DNA of 64,000 bases from Aurantiacibacter sp. MUD11 (GTDB lineage Bacteria; Pseudomonadota; Alphaproteobacteria; Sphingomonadales; Sphingomonadaceae), in NCBI RefSeq assembly GCF_026967575.1, contig NZ_CP114054.1:2666001-2730000 (forward strand). Reading direction: 5' to 3'. This document shows, one piece after another, positions 26,994-35,552 of this stretch (the stretch's first letter is position 1; each line of letters opens with the position of its first letter). The notes under the pieces were generated by a model, which was given only the letters and a program-made list of their open reading frames with translations, made no database searches and was not told the origin of the DNA. The translations under genes were made by a program, and so were the position numbers.

Positions 26994-27925
26994 TCGAGCG
27001 CAATTCCAAGATGCACGAGAGCCTGATGCTGTTCGACCTGGCGGAGGAAACGGCGGGGATCGGTCGCTGGCGGCTGGACCTGGTGACGGGCGAACAGGAC
27101 TGGTCGCCGAAGATGCTGGAGCTCAACGGGCTGGATCGCGCGCTTGCCCCGGATCCCGGCAACGTGCGCCCGCTGCTGCCCGATGGCGGCGAAGAACTGT
27201 TCAGCCAGATCGCACAGCACCGGGAGGACCGCGAACCCTTTGCCTTCGACTATCGGATCAAGCCGCCGGGAGAAACGGAACGTATCCTGCGGATTGCCGT
27301 GCAGAACGAATTCGACATGCTCGGCAAGCGCATCGGCGTGTTCGGCGTGGCCATGGACGTCACCGAGCAGATCCGCCGCGAGGAGGCGCTCGACCTGGCC
27401 CGCGGACGGGCGGTGCGGCTGGCGGCCGAGGCGCAGAAGCTGGCCAATACCGATCCGCTGACCGGCTTGCCCAATCGCCGCTGCACCTTCGGCCGGCTGG
27501 AGGCGATGATTGATGTCGCCAGCAAGCGCGGCGGGACGCTGACCGCGATCATGTTCGATGTCGACCACTTCAAGCAGGTCAACGATACCTTCGGCCACCA
27601 GACCGGCGACGAGGTGCTGGTGCAGGTGGCCGAGATCGCCCGGCGGCAGGCGCGCGCGGGTGACGCGGTGGGCCGGATCGGCGGCGAGGAATTCGTCTGG
27701 CTGCTGCCCGGCCTGCCCGACGCCTCCTCGCGCAAGCTGGCCGAGCGGTTGCGGCGTTCGGTGGAAGCCGGGATCGAGGGCTCGGCGCTACCGGAAGTGA
27801 CCATCAGCGTGGGGATCGCGCATTTCCGCCCCGGCGATAGCGAGAGCAGCTTGCTCGCCCGCGCCGACGAGGCGCTCTACGGAGCCAAGGAAGGCGGCCG
27901 TAACCAGGTCCAGCGCGCGGCCTGA
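26957..27925 (+). CDS. PAS-GGDEF diguanylate cyclase (C-terminal part of the split gene)
   Basis: Carries a PAS/PAC module (about 15-145, with ETAGIGRWRLDLVTGEQDW) and a GGDEF domain with TDPLTGLPNRR, FDVDHFKQVND and active site GGEEF. An RAGD sequence five residues before GGEEF is the product-inhibition I-site, so the cyclase should be active and feedback-controlled. ATG 26957 is the first plausible independent start, but the true N-terminus is most likely the MASE1 sensor in the other frame. It makes c-di-GMP, for which the PilZ protein at 7752 is a possible receptor. Confidence 0.85.
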   Translation: MLLKREELQLQLIERNSKMHESLMLFDLAEETAGIGRWRLDLVTGEQDWSPKMLELNGLDRALAPDPGNVRPLLPDGGEELFSQIAQHREDREPFAFDYRIKPPGETERILRIAVQNEFDMLGKRIGVFGVAMDVTEQIRREEALDLARGRAVRLAAEAQKLANTDPLTGLPNRRCTFGRLEAMIDVASKRGGTLTAIMFDVDHFKQVNDTFGHQTGDEVLVQVAEIARRQARAGDAVGRIGGEEFVWLLPGLPDASSRKLAERLRRSVEAGIEGSALPEVTISVGIAHFRPGDSESSLLARADEALYGAKEGGRNQVQRAA

Positions 27926-28030
27926 CCGCAGGAAAATCCCCGACATTTGGCGACTTCCGGGGTTCCAATCGGAAACCCGATGCCCCATTCAGGCGTTGGA
28001 CGGAACGGACACCGACTACGGGAGAGGGCA

Positions 28031-29281
28031 TTGCCCCACGCCAGTACCCGCCCGCATGCCGCAGACAGCATGCCCGGCCTCGCGGAGCGCTATGTAGCGA
28101 CACGCCGTCTGACCGAGAGCCTGCTCGAACCGCTGAGCGAGGCCGACGCCACGATCCAGTCGATGGAGGATGCATCGCCCGCCAAGTGGCACGCGGCGCA
28201 CACCACCTGGTTCTGGGAAACCTTCCTGCTGCGCGACCACGCGCCCGGCTATCGCCTGCACGACGAGCGCTGGCCGTTCTTGTTCAATTCCTATTACGAG
28301 GCCGAGGGCGAGCGCATCCTGCGGCGCAATCGCGGCCTGATGACGCGTCCGACGCTGACCGAAGTGCTCGACTGGCGCGCCCATGTCGACGCGGCGATGC
28401 AGGTACTGCTGGACGATCCGCGCCACGTCGACCTGATCGAACTGGGCATCGCGCACGAGCAGCAGCACATCGAACTGCTGCTGACCGACATCAAGCACGC
28501 CTTCTCCAAGAACCCGCTGGGCCCGGCGATGTGGGCGGATGTGCCCGCCAGGTCAGCGGCGCAGGAGGACGGCTGGATCGAGCATCCCGGCGGCGTCGCC
28601 AGGGTCGGTCACCAGTCCGATGGATTCGCCTTCGACAACGAAGGCCCCGTGCATCGCGTGCTGCTGGAGCCGTTCGCCATTTCCCGCCGGCTGGTGACCA
28701 ATCGCGAGTGGGACGAGTTCATCGCCGATGGCGGCTACTCGGACCACCGCCTGTGGCTGTCCGATGCCTGGGCCTGGCTCGACCGCCGCAAGATCACCGC
28801 GCCGCTCTACTGGCGGGATGGCGAACACTTCACCCACACCGGCTGGCAGGAGCGCGATCCGGACGCGCCTGTTGCGCATATCTCCTATTACGAGGCCGAT
28901 GCCTTCGCCACCTGGGCGGGCTGTCGCCTGCCGAGCGAGTTCGAATGGGAGGCTGTCGCGCGTGGACAGGATGGACCGGGTTTCGATGCCTCTGCGGGCA
29001 ACCAGTTGGACGGTGCGAAGCCGCCGCGGCCGGTCGGCACCGGCGAGCTGTTTGGCGATGTCTGGCAATTCACCCGTTCGGCCTACCTGCCCTATCCGCG
29101 CTTCCAGCCGGCCGAGGGCGCGGTGGGCGAATACAACGGCAAGTTCATGGCCGGGCAGTGGGTGCTGAAAGGCGCCAGCTGCGCCACGGTACGCGGCCAT
29201 TCGCGCCCGTCCTATCGCAATTTCTTCTATCCCCAGCAGCGCTGGCAGTTCACCGGCCTACGGCTGGCAAAGGACCTGTAA
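28031..29281 (+). CDS. egtB: Ergothioneine biosynthesis sulfoxide synthase EgtB
   Basis: Non-haem iron enzyme that joins a thiol donor (cysteine or gamma-glutamylcysteine) to trimethylhistidine. The 416 residues show a DinB-like N-terminal domain with the iron-binding H-x3-H-x-E in HEQQHIELL (about 139-147) and a C-terminal FGE-sulfatase-like domain (about 180-415) with GCRLPSEFEWE and a final FYPQQRWQFTGLRLA. TTG 28031 is chosen because GGGAGAGG lies immediately upstream; the frame is open to ATG 27947. It overlaps egtD by one base. Confidence 0.93.
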   Translation: MPHASTRPHAADSMPGLAERYVATRRLTESLLEPLSEADATIQSMEDASPAKWHAAHTTWFWETFLLRDHAPGYRLHDERWPFLFNSYYEAEGERILRRNRGLMTRPTLTEVLDWRAHVDAAMQVLLDDPRHVDLIELGIAHEQQHIELLLTDIKHAFSKNPLGPAMWADVPARSAAQEDGWIEHPGGVARVGHQSDGFAFDNEGPVHRVLLEPFAISRRLVTNREWDEFIADGGYSDHRLWLSDAWAWLDRRKITAPLYWRDGEHFTHTGWQERDPDAPVAHISYYEADAFATWAGCRLPSEFEWEAVARGQDGPGFDASAGNQLDGAKPPRPVGTGELFGDVWQFTRSAYLPYPRFQPAEGAVGEYNGKFMAGQWVLKGASCATVRGHSRPSYRNFFYPQQRWQFTGLRLAKDL

Positions 29282-30267
29282 TGGCCGAACAAGAAGGCAT
29301 CCAGCTCGTCGAACGTGACGAGGAAGGGGTCGATATCGCCTTTCGCCAGGACGTGCTGGCGGGCCTGTCGCAGCGGCAGAAGGCGATTCCCGCCCGTTGG
29401 CTCTACGACGACGCCGGTTCACAACTGTTCGAGGACATCACCCAGCTCCCCGAATATTACCCGACGCGGGCCGAGACCGAGATCCTCGAAAGCCGCGGCG
29501 CGGATTTCGCCCGGCTGATCGGTCCGGGCCGCGCGGTGGTGGAATTCGGCAGCGGCTCCTCGGTGAAGACCCCGCTGCTGCTGAAGGCCATCGATCCCGG
29601 CGCCTACGTGCCGCTGGATATCTCGGGCGACTTCCTGCGCGCCTCCGCCGCCGAACTCTCCGCCAAGATTCCCGGCCTGCCGGTGCATCCGGTGGAGGCG
29701 GACTTCACCAAGCGCGTCGAGCTGCCGGCCGAGGTGGCGGACATGCCCAAGCTGGGCTTCTTCCCCGGCTCCACCATCGGCAACATGGTGCCGCGCACGG
29801 CGGTGGACCTGCTGCGCGAGATGCGCGCCACGCTCGGGTCGGAAGCGCTGCTGCTGATCGGCATGGACCTGATCAAGGACACCGAGGTGCTGGAGGCGGC
29901 CTACGACGATGCGGCGGGCGTCACGGCAGAGTTCAACCTCAACCTGCTCCACCGCATCAACCGTGAGCTGGAAGGCACGATTCCGGTCGACCAGTTCCGC
30001 CACGAGGCGCGCTGGGTGGATACCTATGCGCGGATCGAGATGCATGCGGTCGCACAGGCCGACGTCACCTTCGAGGTGGCAGGCGAGAGTTTCGCCATGC
30101 AGGCGGGCGAGAGCATTCACACCGAGAACAGCCACAAGTTCGACATGCGCAGCTCCAATACGCTGCTGCTGGCGGGTCACTGGACCCCGGTGGCACGCTG
30201 GACCGACGCGCAGGAACGCTTTTCGCTGATCCTTGCCCACGCCACGGTGCCGCGCGCCGCGCCGTGA
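29281..30267 (+). CDS. egtD: L-histidine N(alpha)-methyltransferase EgtD
   Basis: S-adenosylmethionine-dependent enzyme that trimethylates histidine to hercynine, the first step of ergothioneine synthesis. In its 328 residues I see the family start (PARWLYDDAGSQLFEDI), the SAM-binding VEFGSGSSVKTPLLL (about 83-97), and GFFPGSTIGNM. The ATG shares a base with the egtB stop (TAATG), so the two are coupled. No egtA, egtC or egtE is nearby. Confidence 0.95.
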   Translation: MAEQEGIQLVERDEEGVDIAFRQDVLAGLSQRQKAIPARWLYDDAGSQLFEDITQLPEYYPTRAETEILESRGADFARLIGPGRAVVEFGSGSSVKTPLLLKAIDPGAYVPLDISGDFLRASAAELSAKIPGLPVHPVEADFTKRVELPAEVADMPKLGFFPGSTIGNMVPRTAVDLLREMRATLGSEALLLIGMDLIKDTEVLEAAYDDAAGVTAEFNLNLLHRINRELEGTIPVDQFRHEARWVDTYARIEMHAVAQADVTFEVAGESFAMQAGESIHTENSHKFDMRSSNTLLLAGHWTPVARWTDAQERFSLILAHATVPRAAP

Positions 30268-30304
30268 TATCGCAATCGCGGCCAAGGCAGCCTATATAGC
30301 TGCC

Positions 30305-30979
30305 ATGGACTTCGCGCCCGTCTTCGACCAGCTGGCTCACTCGATCCGCGAGATTCCGCAGTCGGGGCTGCTGATGGCGGCCATCGTGGCAATGGTCGCG
30401 GGCGTGGTCGGTTCGTTCCTGCTGGGCCGAGTGCCCTGGGCCGGACGGGCCTTGCGACTGTTCAGCACCTTCTCGCTGATCGCCATTCTCGCGCTGGTGG
30501 TGCTGCAACTCTCGCGGCTCGACCCGCGCTTCTCGCTCGCCGTTCCCGAACTGGGCATGCCGGAACAGGTGGTGGAGGGCGGCGAGACGCGCATCCCCAT
30601 GGCGCGCGACGGGCATTACTGGCTGGAAGCGGAGATCAACGGCCACCGCGCGCTGTTCCTGGTCGATACCGGGGCGACGCTGACCGCCGTTTCCGACGCG
30701 ACGGCAGAGGCCGCCGGGCTGGAGGCACGCGACGGCGGGCTGCCGATCCGGCTGCAGACGGCCAACGGTGCAGTCGCCGCGCAGATGACCAACATCGATA
30801 CCCTGCGCTTCGGCAATGTCGCGGCGCGCGGGCTGGATGCGGTGATCGCGCCGGGACTGGGCGATACCAATGTCATCGGCATGAACCTGCTCTCGCGGCT
30901 GGCCAGCGTGCGGATCGAGCAGGGCGAGCTGATCCTCGTCCCCAACAATCCGCAACCCCCTCTGCCAGCAGCCGACTGA
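30305..30979 (+). CDS. Membrane-anchored retropepsin-like aspartic protease (clan AA, TIGR02281 type)
   Basis: A 224-residue protein with two N-terminal membrane helices (about 22-42 and 50-69) and a periplasmic retropepsin-like domain. The active site is FLVDTGATLTAVS with Asp121-Thr-Gly123, and the hydrophobic VIGMNLLSRL segment near 195 completes the fold. Such single-motif proteases act as dimers; the substrate is not known. It follows egtD after 37 bp and may be cotranscribed. Confidence 0.85.
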   Translation: MDFAPVFDQLAHSIREIPQSGLLMAAIVAMVAGVVGSFLLGRVPWAGRALRLFSTFSLIAILALVVLQLSRLDPRFSLAVPELGMPEQVVEGGETRIPMARDGHYWLEAEINGHRALFLVDTGATLTAVSDATAEAAGLEARDGGLPIRLQTANGAVAAQMTNIDTLRFGNVAARGLDAVIAPGLGDTNVIGMNLLSRLASVRIEQGELILVPNNPQPPLPAAD

Positions 30980-31037
30980 TTTTGGCCAATTGACCTGAGC
31001 GGCGGACATGGTCAATCTCCCCGCCAAGGGAGAGGAC

Positions 31038-32405
31038 ATGGCCAGCACAACAGCGGAAGGCGAGCGTTTCGACGTCGCCAAGTTCATCGACGATCGCCCC
31101 ATCGGGACGCGCGAGATTGCGACGCTGGTGATCGTCTCCGTCGTCCTGTTCCTCGACGGGTTCGACATGTATTTCCTCGGCAAGATCCTGCCCGCCATCG
31201 CCGAAGGGCTGGGTGGCGAGTCGGTCGATATGCGCCCGGTGGTGACCTACCAGCAGATCGGCATGGCCATCGGCGCCTTCCTGATGCCGCCGCTGGCGGA
31301 CCGGATCGGGCGCAAGCCGGTGCTGGGCCTGTGCCTGCTGGTGTTCGGCGGACTGACCCTGTGGGCGGCCTGGTCCACCAGCTTCCAGATGCTGGCCTGG
31401 CTGCGCGGCGTGTCGGGAATCTTCTTCTCCGCCATGCTGCCCATCGGCCTGGCGCTGCTGTCCGAAAGCACGCCCAAGCGTCGCCGCGCGCTGTTCATGG
31501 CGATTGCGCTGGTGTGCTTTTCCGGCGGCAACCTCGGCAGCGGAATCATGACCGCCAGCTATCTCGACGAGCTGGGCTGGCAGGGCTTCTTCATCTTCGG
31601 CGGCGTGGTGCCGCTGGCGGCACTCTTCCTGCTGCTGTTCATTCCGGAAAGCCTGGCCTTCCGCGTCAACCGCAACGGCAGCGACCCGCGCATTGCCGAT
31701 CAGATCCGTCGGCTGGACCCGCTGGCGCAGGTGCCGGTGGGCACGGTGTTCTACATGGGCGACCAGGCAGAGGTGTCGAAATACGGCCCGCTCGCCATGT
31801 TCGGTTCGCGCTATCGCATCCAGACGATCCTGCTGTTCTCGCTGTGCTTCTTCAGCCTCGGCAACATCGCCCTGCTGGCCAACTGGCTGGCGACCTTCAT
31901 GTACGAATTCGCCAGCCTGCCGCTGGAGACCTTCGCCTTCTACATGATCATCGGTTACTTCGGCGGCGCCTCGGGCACGCTGGTGATGGGCTGGCTGATG
32001 GACCGGATGAACCCTTATTGGCTGATCGCGGCCTACTTCGTGGTCGATGCCGTGGCGATCTTCTCAATCGGCTTCATCCCGCCGCAGATGGCCGTGGCCT
32101 TCGTCACCGCGCTGGTGGTGTGGAACTTCTGCCAGGTCGGCGGACAGACCGGCATCAACAACCTCGCGACGCTCAGCTACCCGCCGGAAATGCGCTCCAG
32201 CGGCATCGGCTGGGCCGGTGGCTTTGGCCGGTTGGGCGGCATCGTCTTCCCGGTGCTGGGCGGGATGGCGCTGGCGGCGACCATGCCGCTGGAAATGATC
32301 CTCGGCCTCACCGCCATCCCGGCGCTGATCATCGCCGCGCTGGTGTTCGCGCTGGGCGTGGTGAACGGCGGGGTGATCGGCGGGCGGCAGGCGGCCAAGG
32401 CCTAG
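31038..32405 (+). CDS. MFS transporter, aromatic acid:H+ symporter-like
   Basis: A 455-residue, 12-helix major facilitator. The loop PPLADRIGRKPVLG between helices 2 and 3 is the MFS signature, and the first helix motif LDGFDMYFLGKILPAIAEGL is close to the AAHS group, which imports benzoate-type acids. A long central loop (about 215-255) separates the halves. AAGGGAGAGG precedes ATG 31038. The convergent sulfatase gene ends at its stop. No aromatic catabolic genes are near, so the substrate remains open. Confidence 0.82.
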   Translation: MASTTAEGERFDVAKFIDDRPIGTREIATLVIVSVVLFLDGFDMYFLGKILPAIAEGLGGESVDMRPVVTYQQIGMAIGAFLMPPLADRIGRKPVLGLCLLVFGGLTLWAAWSTSFQMLAWLRGVSGIFFSAMLPIGLALLSESTPKRRRALFMAIALVCFSGGNLGSGIMTASYLDELGWQGFFIFGGVVPLAALFLLLFIPESLAFRVNRNGSDPRIADQIRRLDPLAQVPVGTVFYMGDQAEVSKYGPLAMFGSRYRIQTILLFSLCFFSLGNIALLANWLATFMYEFASLPLETFAFYMIIGYFGGASGTLVMGWLMDRMNPYWLIAAYFVVDAVAIFSIGFIPPQMAVAFVTALVVWNFCQVGGQTGINNLATLSYPPEMRSSGIGWAGGFGRLGGIVFPVLGGMALAATMPLEMILGLTAIPALIIAALVFALGVVNGGVIGGRQAAKA

Positions 32406-33727
32406 CTGTCGACCCCGAAGTATTCCGCCAGTTTCGCGGCAGTGAAGTAGTGCCGACCGGCCTCCGGGTCGGGCGGCAGCATGTCGGCGTTCCAGTCGTG
32501 CCAGGCGGCTTGCAGGCCCTCGAACAGCTCCGGCTCGCGGTCCTTCAGGTTGCCGCGCTCGAGCGGGTCTTCGGTCACGTCGAACAGGAAGCGCTTGCCG
32601 GAGATTTCCAGGAACTTGTGATCGCCGCGCCGCGCAGCCTTCTGCGCGCGGTAGGCGAAGCGCCAGAACAGCGTGCGTTCGGGCAGCGCTCCGCCTGACA
32701 GGGCGGTGGCAATGTCCACGCCATCGCTCGGGTGGTCCGGATCGGGCGCGCCGCCGGCCGCCGCCACGAAGGTGGGGAGCCAGTCCATCGTGATCGTCAT
32801 CGCGTCGCTGGTGGTGCCTGCCTGAGTCACGCCCGGCCAGCGGACCAAGGCCGGGATGCGCAGGCCGCCTTCCAGCAGCTCGGTCTTCTTGCCGGTGAAC
32901 GGCCAGTTGAAGCTGAACCGCTCTCCGCCGTTGTCGCTGGTGAAGACGACCACGGTGTTCTCCGCCAGCCCCAGCCGGTCGAGCGCTTCCAGCACCTTGC
33001 CGCAATTGGCGTCGAGGTTGCGCATCATCGCCGCATAGGTGGCCATGTCGCCGCCGTCGTAGTGCAGGATCGGCATTGGTTCGCCTGCCTCCACCTTGGC
33101 CTGCAATCGCGCGGATTCGGCCTCGTCCTCCGGACCTTCCCACGGCCAGTGCGGCGCGGTGAAGTTGAGGTTGAGGAAGAAGGGGCCGCCGGCCTCGGCG
33201 CGCTGTTCCAGCACGGCCACGGCGCGGTCGCCGAGCAGGTCGGTCAGGTAGCCGGTGCGCTCGATATTCTCGGTGCCGTCCCACAGGTCGGGCACGCCGT
33301 CCAGCTCGTGCGTGAAGTAGTCGACTCCGCCGCCGCGAATGCCCCAGAATTCGTCGAAACCGCTCTTCAGTGGGCAGTATTCGGGCAGTTCGCCAAGGTG
33401 CCACTTGCCCACCAGCGCGGTGTGATAGCCATTGTCGCGCAGCAGCGAGGGCAGGGTGGGGTGCTCCGGCGGCAGGCCGGTGCGGTTGCTCTGCAACGGC
33501 TCCTCCAGCCCGATGGGCAGGCGATACTGGTACCGCCCTGTCATCAGCGCCACGCGCGTCGCCGTGCAGACGGCGGAATTGGCATAGGCATTGGTCAGCC
33601 GCAGCCCCTGCGCCGCGAGCCGGTCCAGCGCCGGGGTTTCGTATTCCAGCCGCCCGTAACAGGACAGGTCCGCATAGCCGAGGTCGTCGGCCATGATGAA
33701 GACGATGTTGGGCTGCACCTGCGTCAT
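32402..33727 (-). CDS. Sulfatase (arylsulfatase family)
   Basis: A 441-residue alkaline-phosphatase-fold sulfatase. The metal site MADDLGYADLSCYG is at the start, GKWHLGE near 115 and FTSDNGG near 255. The formylglycine motif reads C54-T-A-T-R58 followed by VALMTGRY; Ala replaces the proline of the canonical C-x-P-x-R. No signal peptide is visible. Coupled to the upstream VOC gene by an ATGA overlap. The substrate is unknown. A dedicated formylglycine-generating enzyme is not seen in the window (EgtB only shares the fold). Confidence 0.9.
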   Translation of the reverse strand: MTQVQPNIVFIMADDLGYADLSCYGRLEYETPALDRLAAQGLRLTNAYANSAVCTATRVALMTGRYQYRLPIGLEEPLQSNRTGLPPEHPTLPSLLRDNGYHTALVGKWHLGELPEYCPLKSGFDEFWGIRGGGVDYFTHELDGVPDLWDGTENIERTGYLTDLLGDRAVAVLEQRAEAGGPFFLNLNFTAPHWPWEGPEDEAESARLQAKVEAGEPMPILHYDGGDMATYAAMMRNLDANCGKVLEALDRLGLAENTVVVFTSDNGGERFSFNWPFTGKKTELLEGGLRIPALVRWPGVTQAGTTSDAMTITMDWLPTFVAAAGGAPDPDHPSDGVDIATALSGGALPERTLFWRFAYRAQKAARRGDHKFLEISGKRFLFDVTEDPLERGNLKDREPELFEGLQAAWHDWNADMLPPDPEAGRHYFTAAKLAEYFGVDS

Positions 33728-34119
33728 CCGGCGAGCGGCTGCACCAGTTCGATCTCGTGTCCGTCGGGCGCTTTCAGCAGCGAGACGATTACCCCGCCGA
33801 CATCGGTGGGGGGCATCACTTCCTCCGCCCCGCTGGCCATGGCGTGGGCCTGGCTGGCGGCGATGTCGACCACCACTAGCCCCACCGGGCCGTGTCCCGG
33901 ACCCACCGGCTGCGGCCCACGCGGCTTGGGCTCCACCAGCATCAGCTGCGGGCCGCTTTCGCTCTGGCCGGGCAGGGCCATGATGTTTTCGCGGAAGGCC
34001 TCCACGTCATAGGAACCGGTGACGGCAAAGCCGAAGGCCTCCTGCCAGAAGGCGGTGGCCGCTTCGAGGTCGCCGGTGTTGAGCTTGATGAAGGCAAGAC
34101 GCGCGGTCGGTGCGGACAT
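33724..34119 (-). CDS. VOC-family (glyoxalase/dioxygenase superfamily) protein
   Basis: A 131-residue vicinal-oxygen-chelate protein with two beta-alpha-beta-beta-beta modules: LAFIKLNTGDLEAATAFWQEAFGF at the start and a C-terminal LLKAPDGHEIELVQP with a likely metal Glu. GGAGA lies about 10 bp before ATG 34119. The last codons overlap the start of the sulfatase gene, so the two form one minus-strand unit. The reaction is not identifiable. Confidence 0.85.
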   Translation of the reverse strand: MSAPTARLAFIKLNTGDLEAATAFWQEAFGFAVTGSYDVEAFRENIMALPGQSESGPQLMLVEPKPRGPQPVGPGHGPVGLVVVDIAASQAHAMASGAEEVMPPTDVGGVIVSLLKAPDGHEIELVQPLAG

Positions 34120-34199
34120 GAACTGTTTCTCCCCGGCGCAGACCTTGGCTTCGACAAAGGGCTTTTGCAATTCCTCGCTGGCTGGGGCAGGGCGCAATC

Positions 34200-35474
34200 A
34201 TGCTTCGACGCGCGCTCCAGAATACCGGGTGGCTGATGAGCGCGCGCGCCGTGAACGCGGTGCTCAGCCTTGTCTACCTCGCGCTGGCCACGCGCGAACT
34301 GGGGCCGGAGCGGTTCGGCCTGTTCGTGATCGCCTTCACCTTCGCGCAGCTGGTGGTGGGGCTGTCCAGCTTTCAGACCTGGCAATCGATCATCCGCTGG
34401 GGGCAGGACGAGGACGACCGCAAGACCGCGACCGGCTTTGCCCTCGCGCTGGACGGGGTGACGATCCTTGTCGGCACCACGGTGGCCGCGCTGGTGCTGG
34501 GCTTTGCCGGGGACTGGCTGCTGCTGCCCGAGAAGATGCGCTTCCCCACCTTCCTGTTCACCGTCGCCTCGCTGCTGGCGATCCGTTCCACGCCGACGGG
34601 GCTGCTCCGCCTGCATGATCGCTATGCCCGCGCGGCGCTGGCCGATGCCACCACCAGTATCGTGCGCGTGGTTGGCGCCGTGGTGGTGATCTTCGTCCAC
34701 CCCAGCATCCAGAGCTTCCTGATTGTCTGGGGCGCGGCAGAGGTGGCGACGGCGGCCATGTACTGGTGGCTGGCCGCCTCGACTGAACCGATCCACTGGC
34801 GCCGCATCAGCCTGACCCGCCTGCCGCGCGAACGCCGCGCTGCCGGCGAAAAGGCATGGAGCTTCGTCGCCGGCACCAGCCTGACGGGCATGCTCTCCAT
34901 CGCCAGCCGCCAGCTGCTGGTGCTGCTGACGGGCGTGCTCGGCGGCCCCGCGCTGGCCGGTATCTATCGCGTCGCCTCGCAACTGGGCGAAGGACTGCTG
35001 AAGCTGGCGCAGGCGCTGCTGCGCGCGGTCTATCCGGAACTGGTGCGCAACCCGCAGGGAGCCAAGCTGCTGGTCGGCAAGATCACCCGCATCGCCGCCT
35101 TTACCGGGGTGCTGGTCATCGCCTTCGGCCTGCTGGCGGGCGAGTGGATCATCACCGCCATCGCGGGCGAGGATTACCTTGCCGCCTTCTGGCCGATGCT
35201 GGTGCTGGCCGCTGCCGCCTCGCTGGAACTGGCCGGGGCCAGCCTGGAAGCGCTGCTGGTGGCGCGCGGCCAGGCCATCACCAATTTCCTGATCCGCGCC
35301 GTGCCGCTGGCCGTCGGACTGGCTGCCCTGCCGTGGCTGATCGGCCTGTTCGGCGCGATGGGGGCCGCGCTGGTGGTGCTGGGCACCAGCATGGTGAGCG
35401 TCACCGGCTTTGCGCTGATGGTGCGCCGCCGCCTGTCCGATGCGCCGCTTGAGGCAAGCGGAACTTCCGCCTAG
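34200..35474 (+). CDS. Oligosaccharide flippase family protein (Wzx/MATE-like)
   Basis: A 424-residue polytopic membrane protein with about twelve helices. The N-terminus (NTGWLMSARAVNAVLSLVYLALATRELGPERFGLF) is typical of polysaccharide-biosynthesis flippases that move lipid-linked sugars across the inner membrane. Basic cytoplasmic loops and a paired-helix arrangement are visible. It is divergent from the VOC gene (80 bp). No glycan cluster surrounds it; the GtrA-type glycosyltransferase and PMT enzyme of the window lie 22 kb away. Confidence 0.85.
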   Translation: MLRRALQNTGWLMSARAVNAVLSLVYLALATRELGPERFGLFVIAFTFAQLVVGLSSFQTWQSIIRWGQDEDDRKTATGFALALDGVTILVGTTVAALVLGFAGDWLLLPEKMRFPTFLFTVASLLAIRSTPTGLLRLHDRYARAALADATTSIVRVVGAVVVIFVHPSIQSFLIVWGAAEVATAAMYWWLAASTEPIHWRRISLTRLPRERRAAGEKAWSFVAGTSLTGMLSIASRQLLVLLTGVLGGPALAGIYRVASQLGEGLLKLAQALLRAVYPELVRNPQGAKLLVGKITRIAAFTGVLVIAFGLLAGEWIITAIAGEDYLAAFWPMLVLAAAASLELAGASLEALLVARGQAITNFLIRAVPLAVGLAALPWLIGLFGAMGAALVVLGTSMVSVTGFALMVRRRLSDAPLEASGTSA

Positions 35475-35552
35475 GCTCGTGATTGACTCAGCAAGGGAAC
35501 GCCGGGAGCGGACCTGACACAGGCACACGGACAAGCACCTAAAGGAGCGCCG

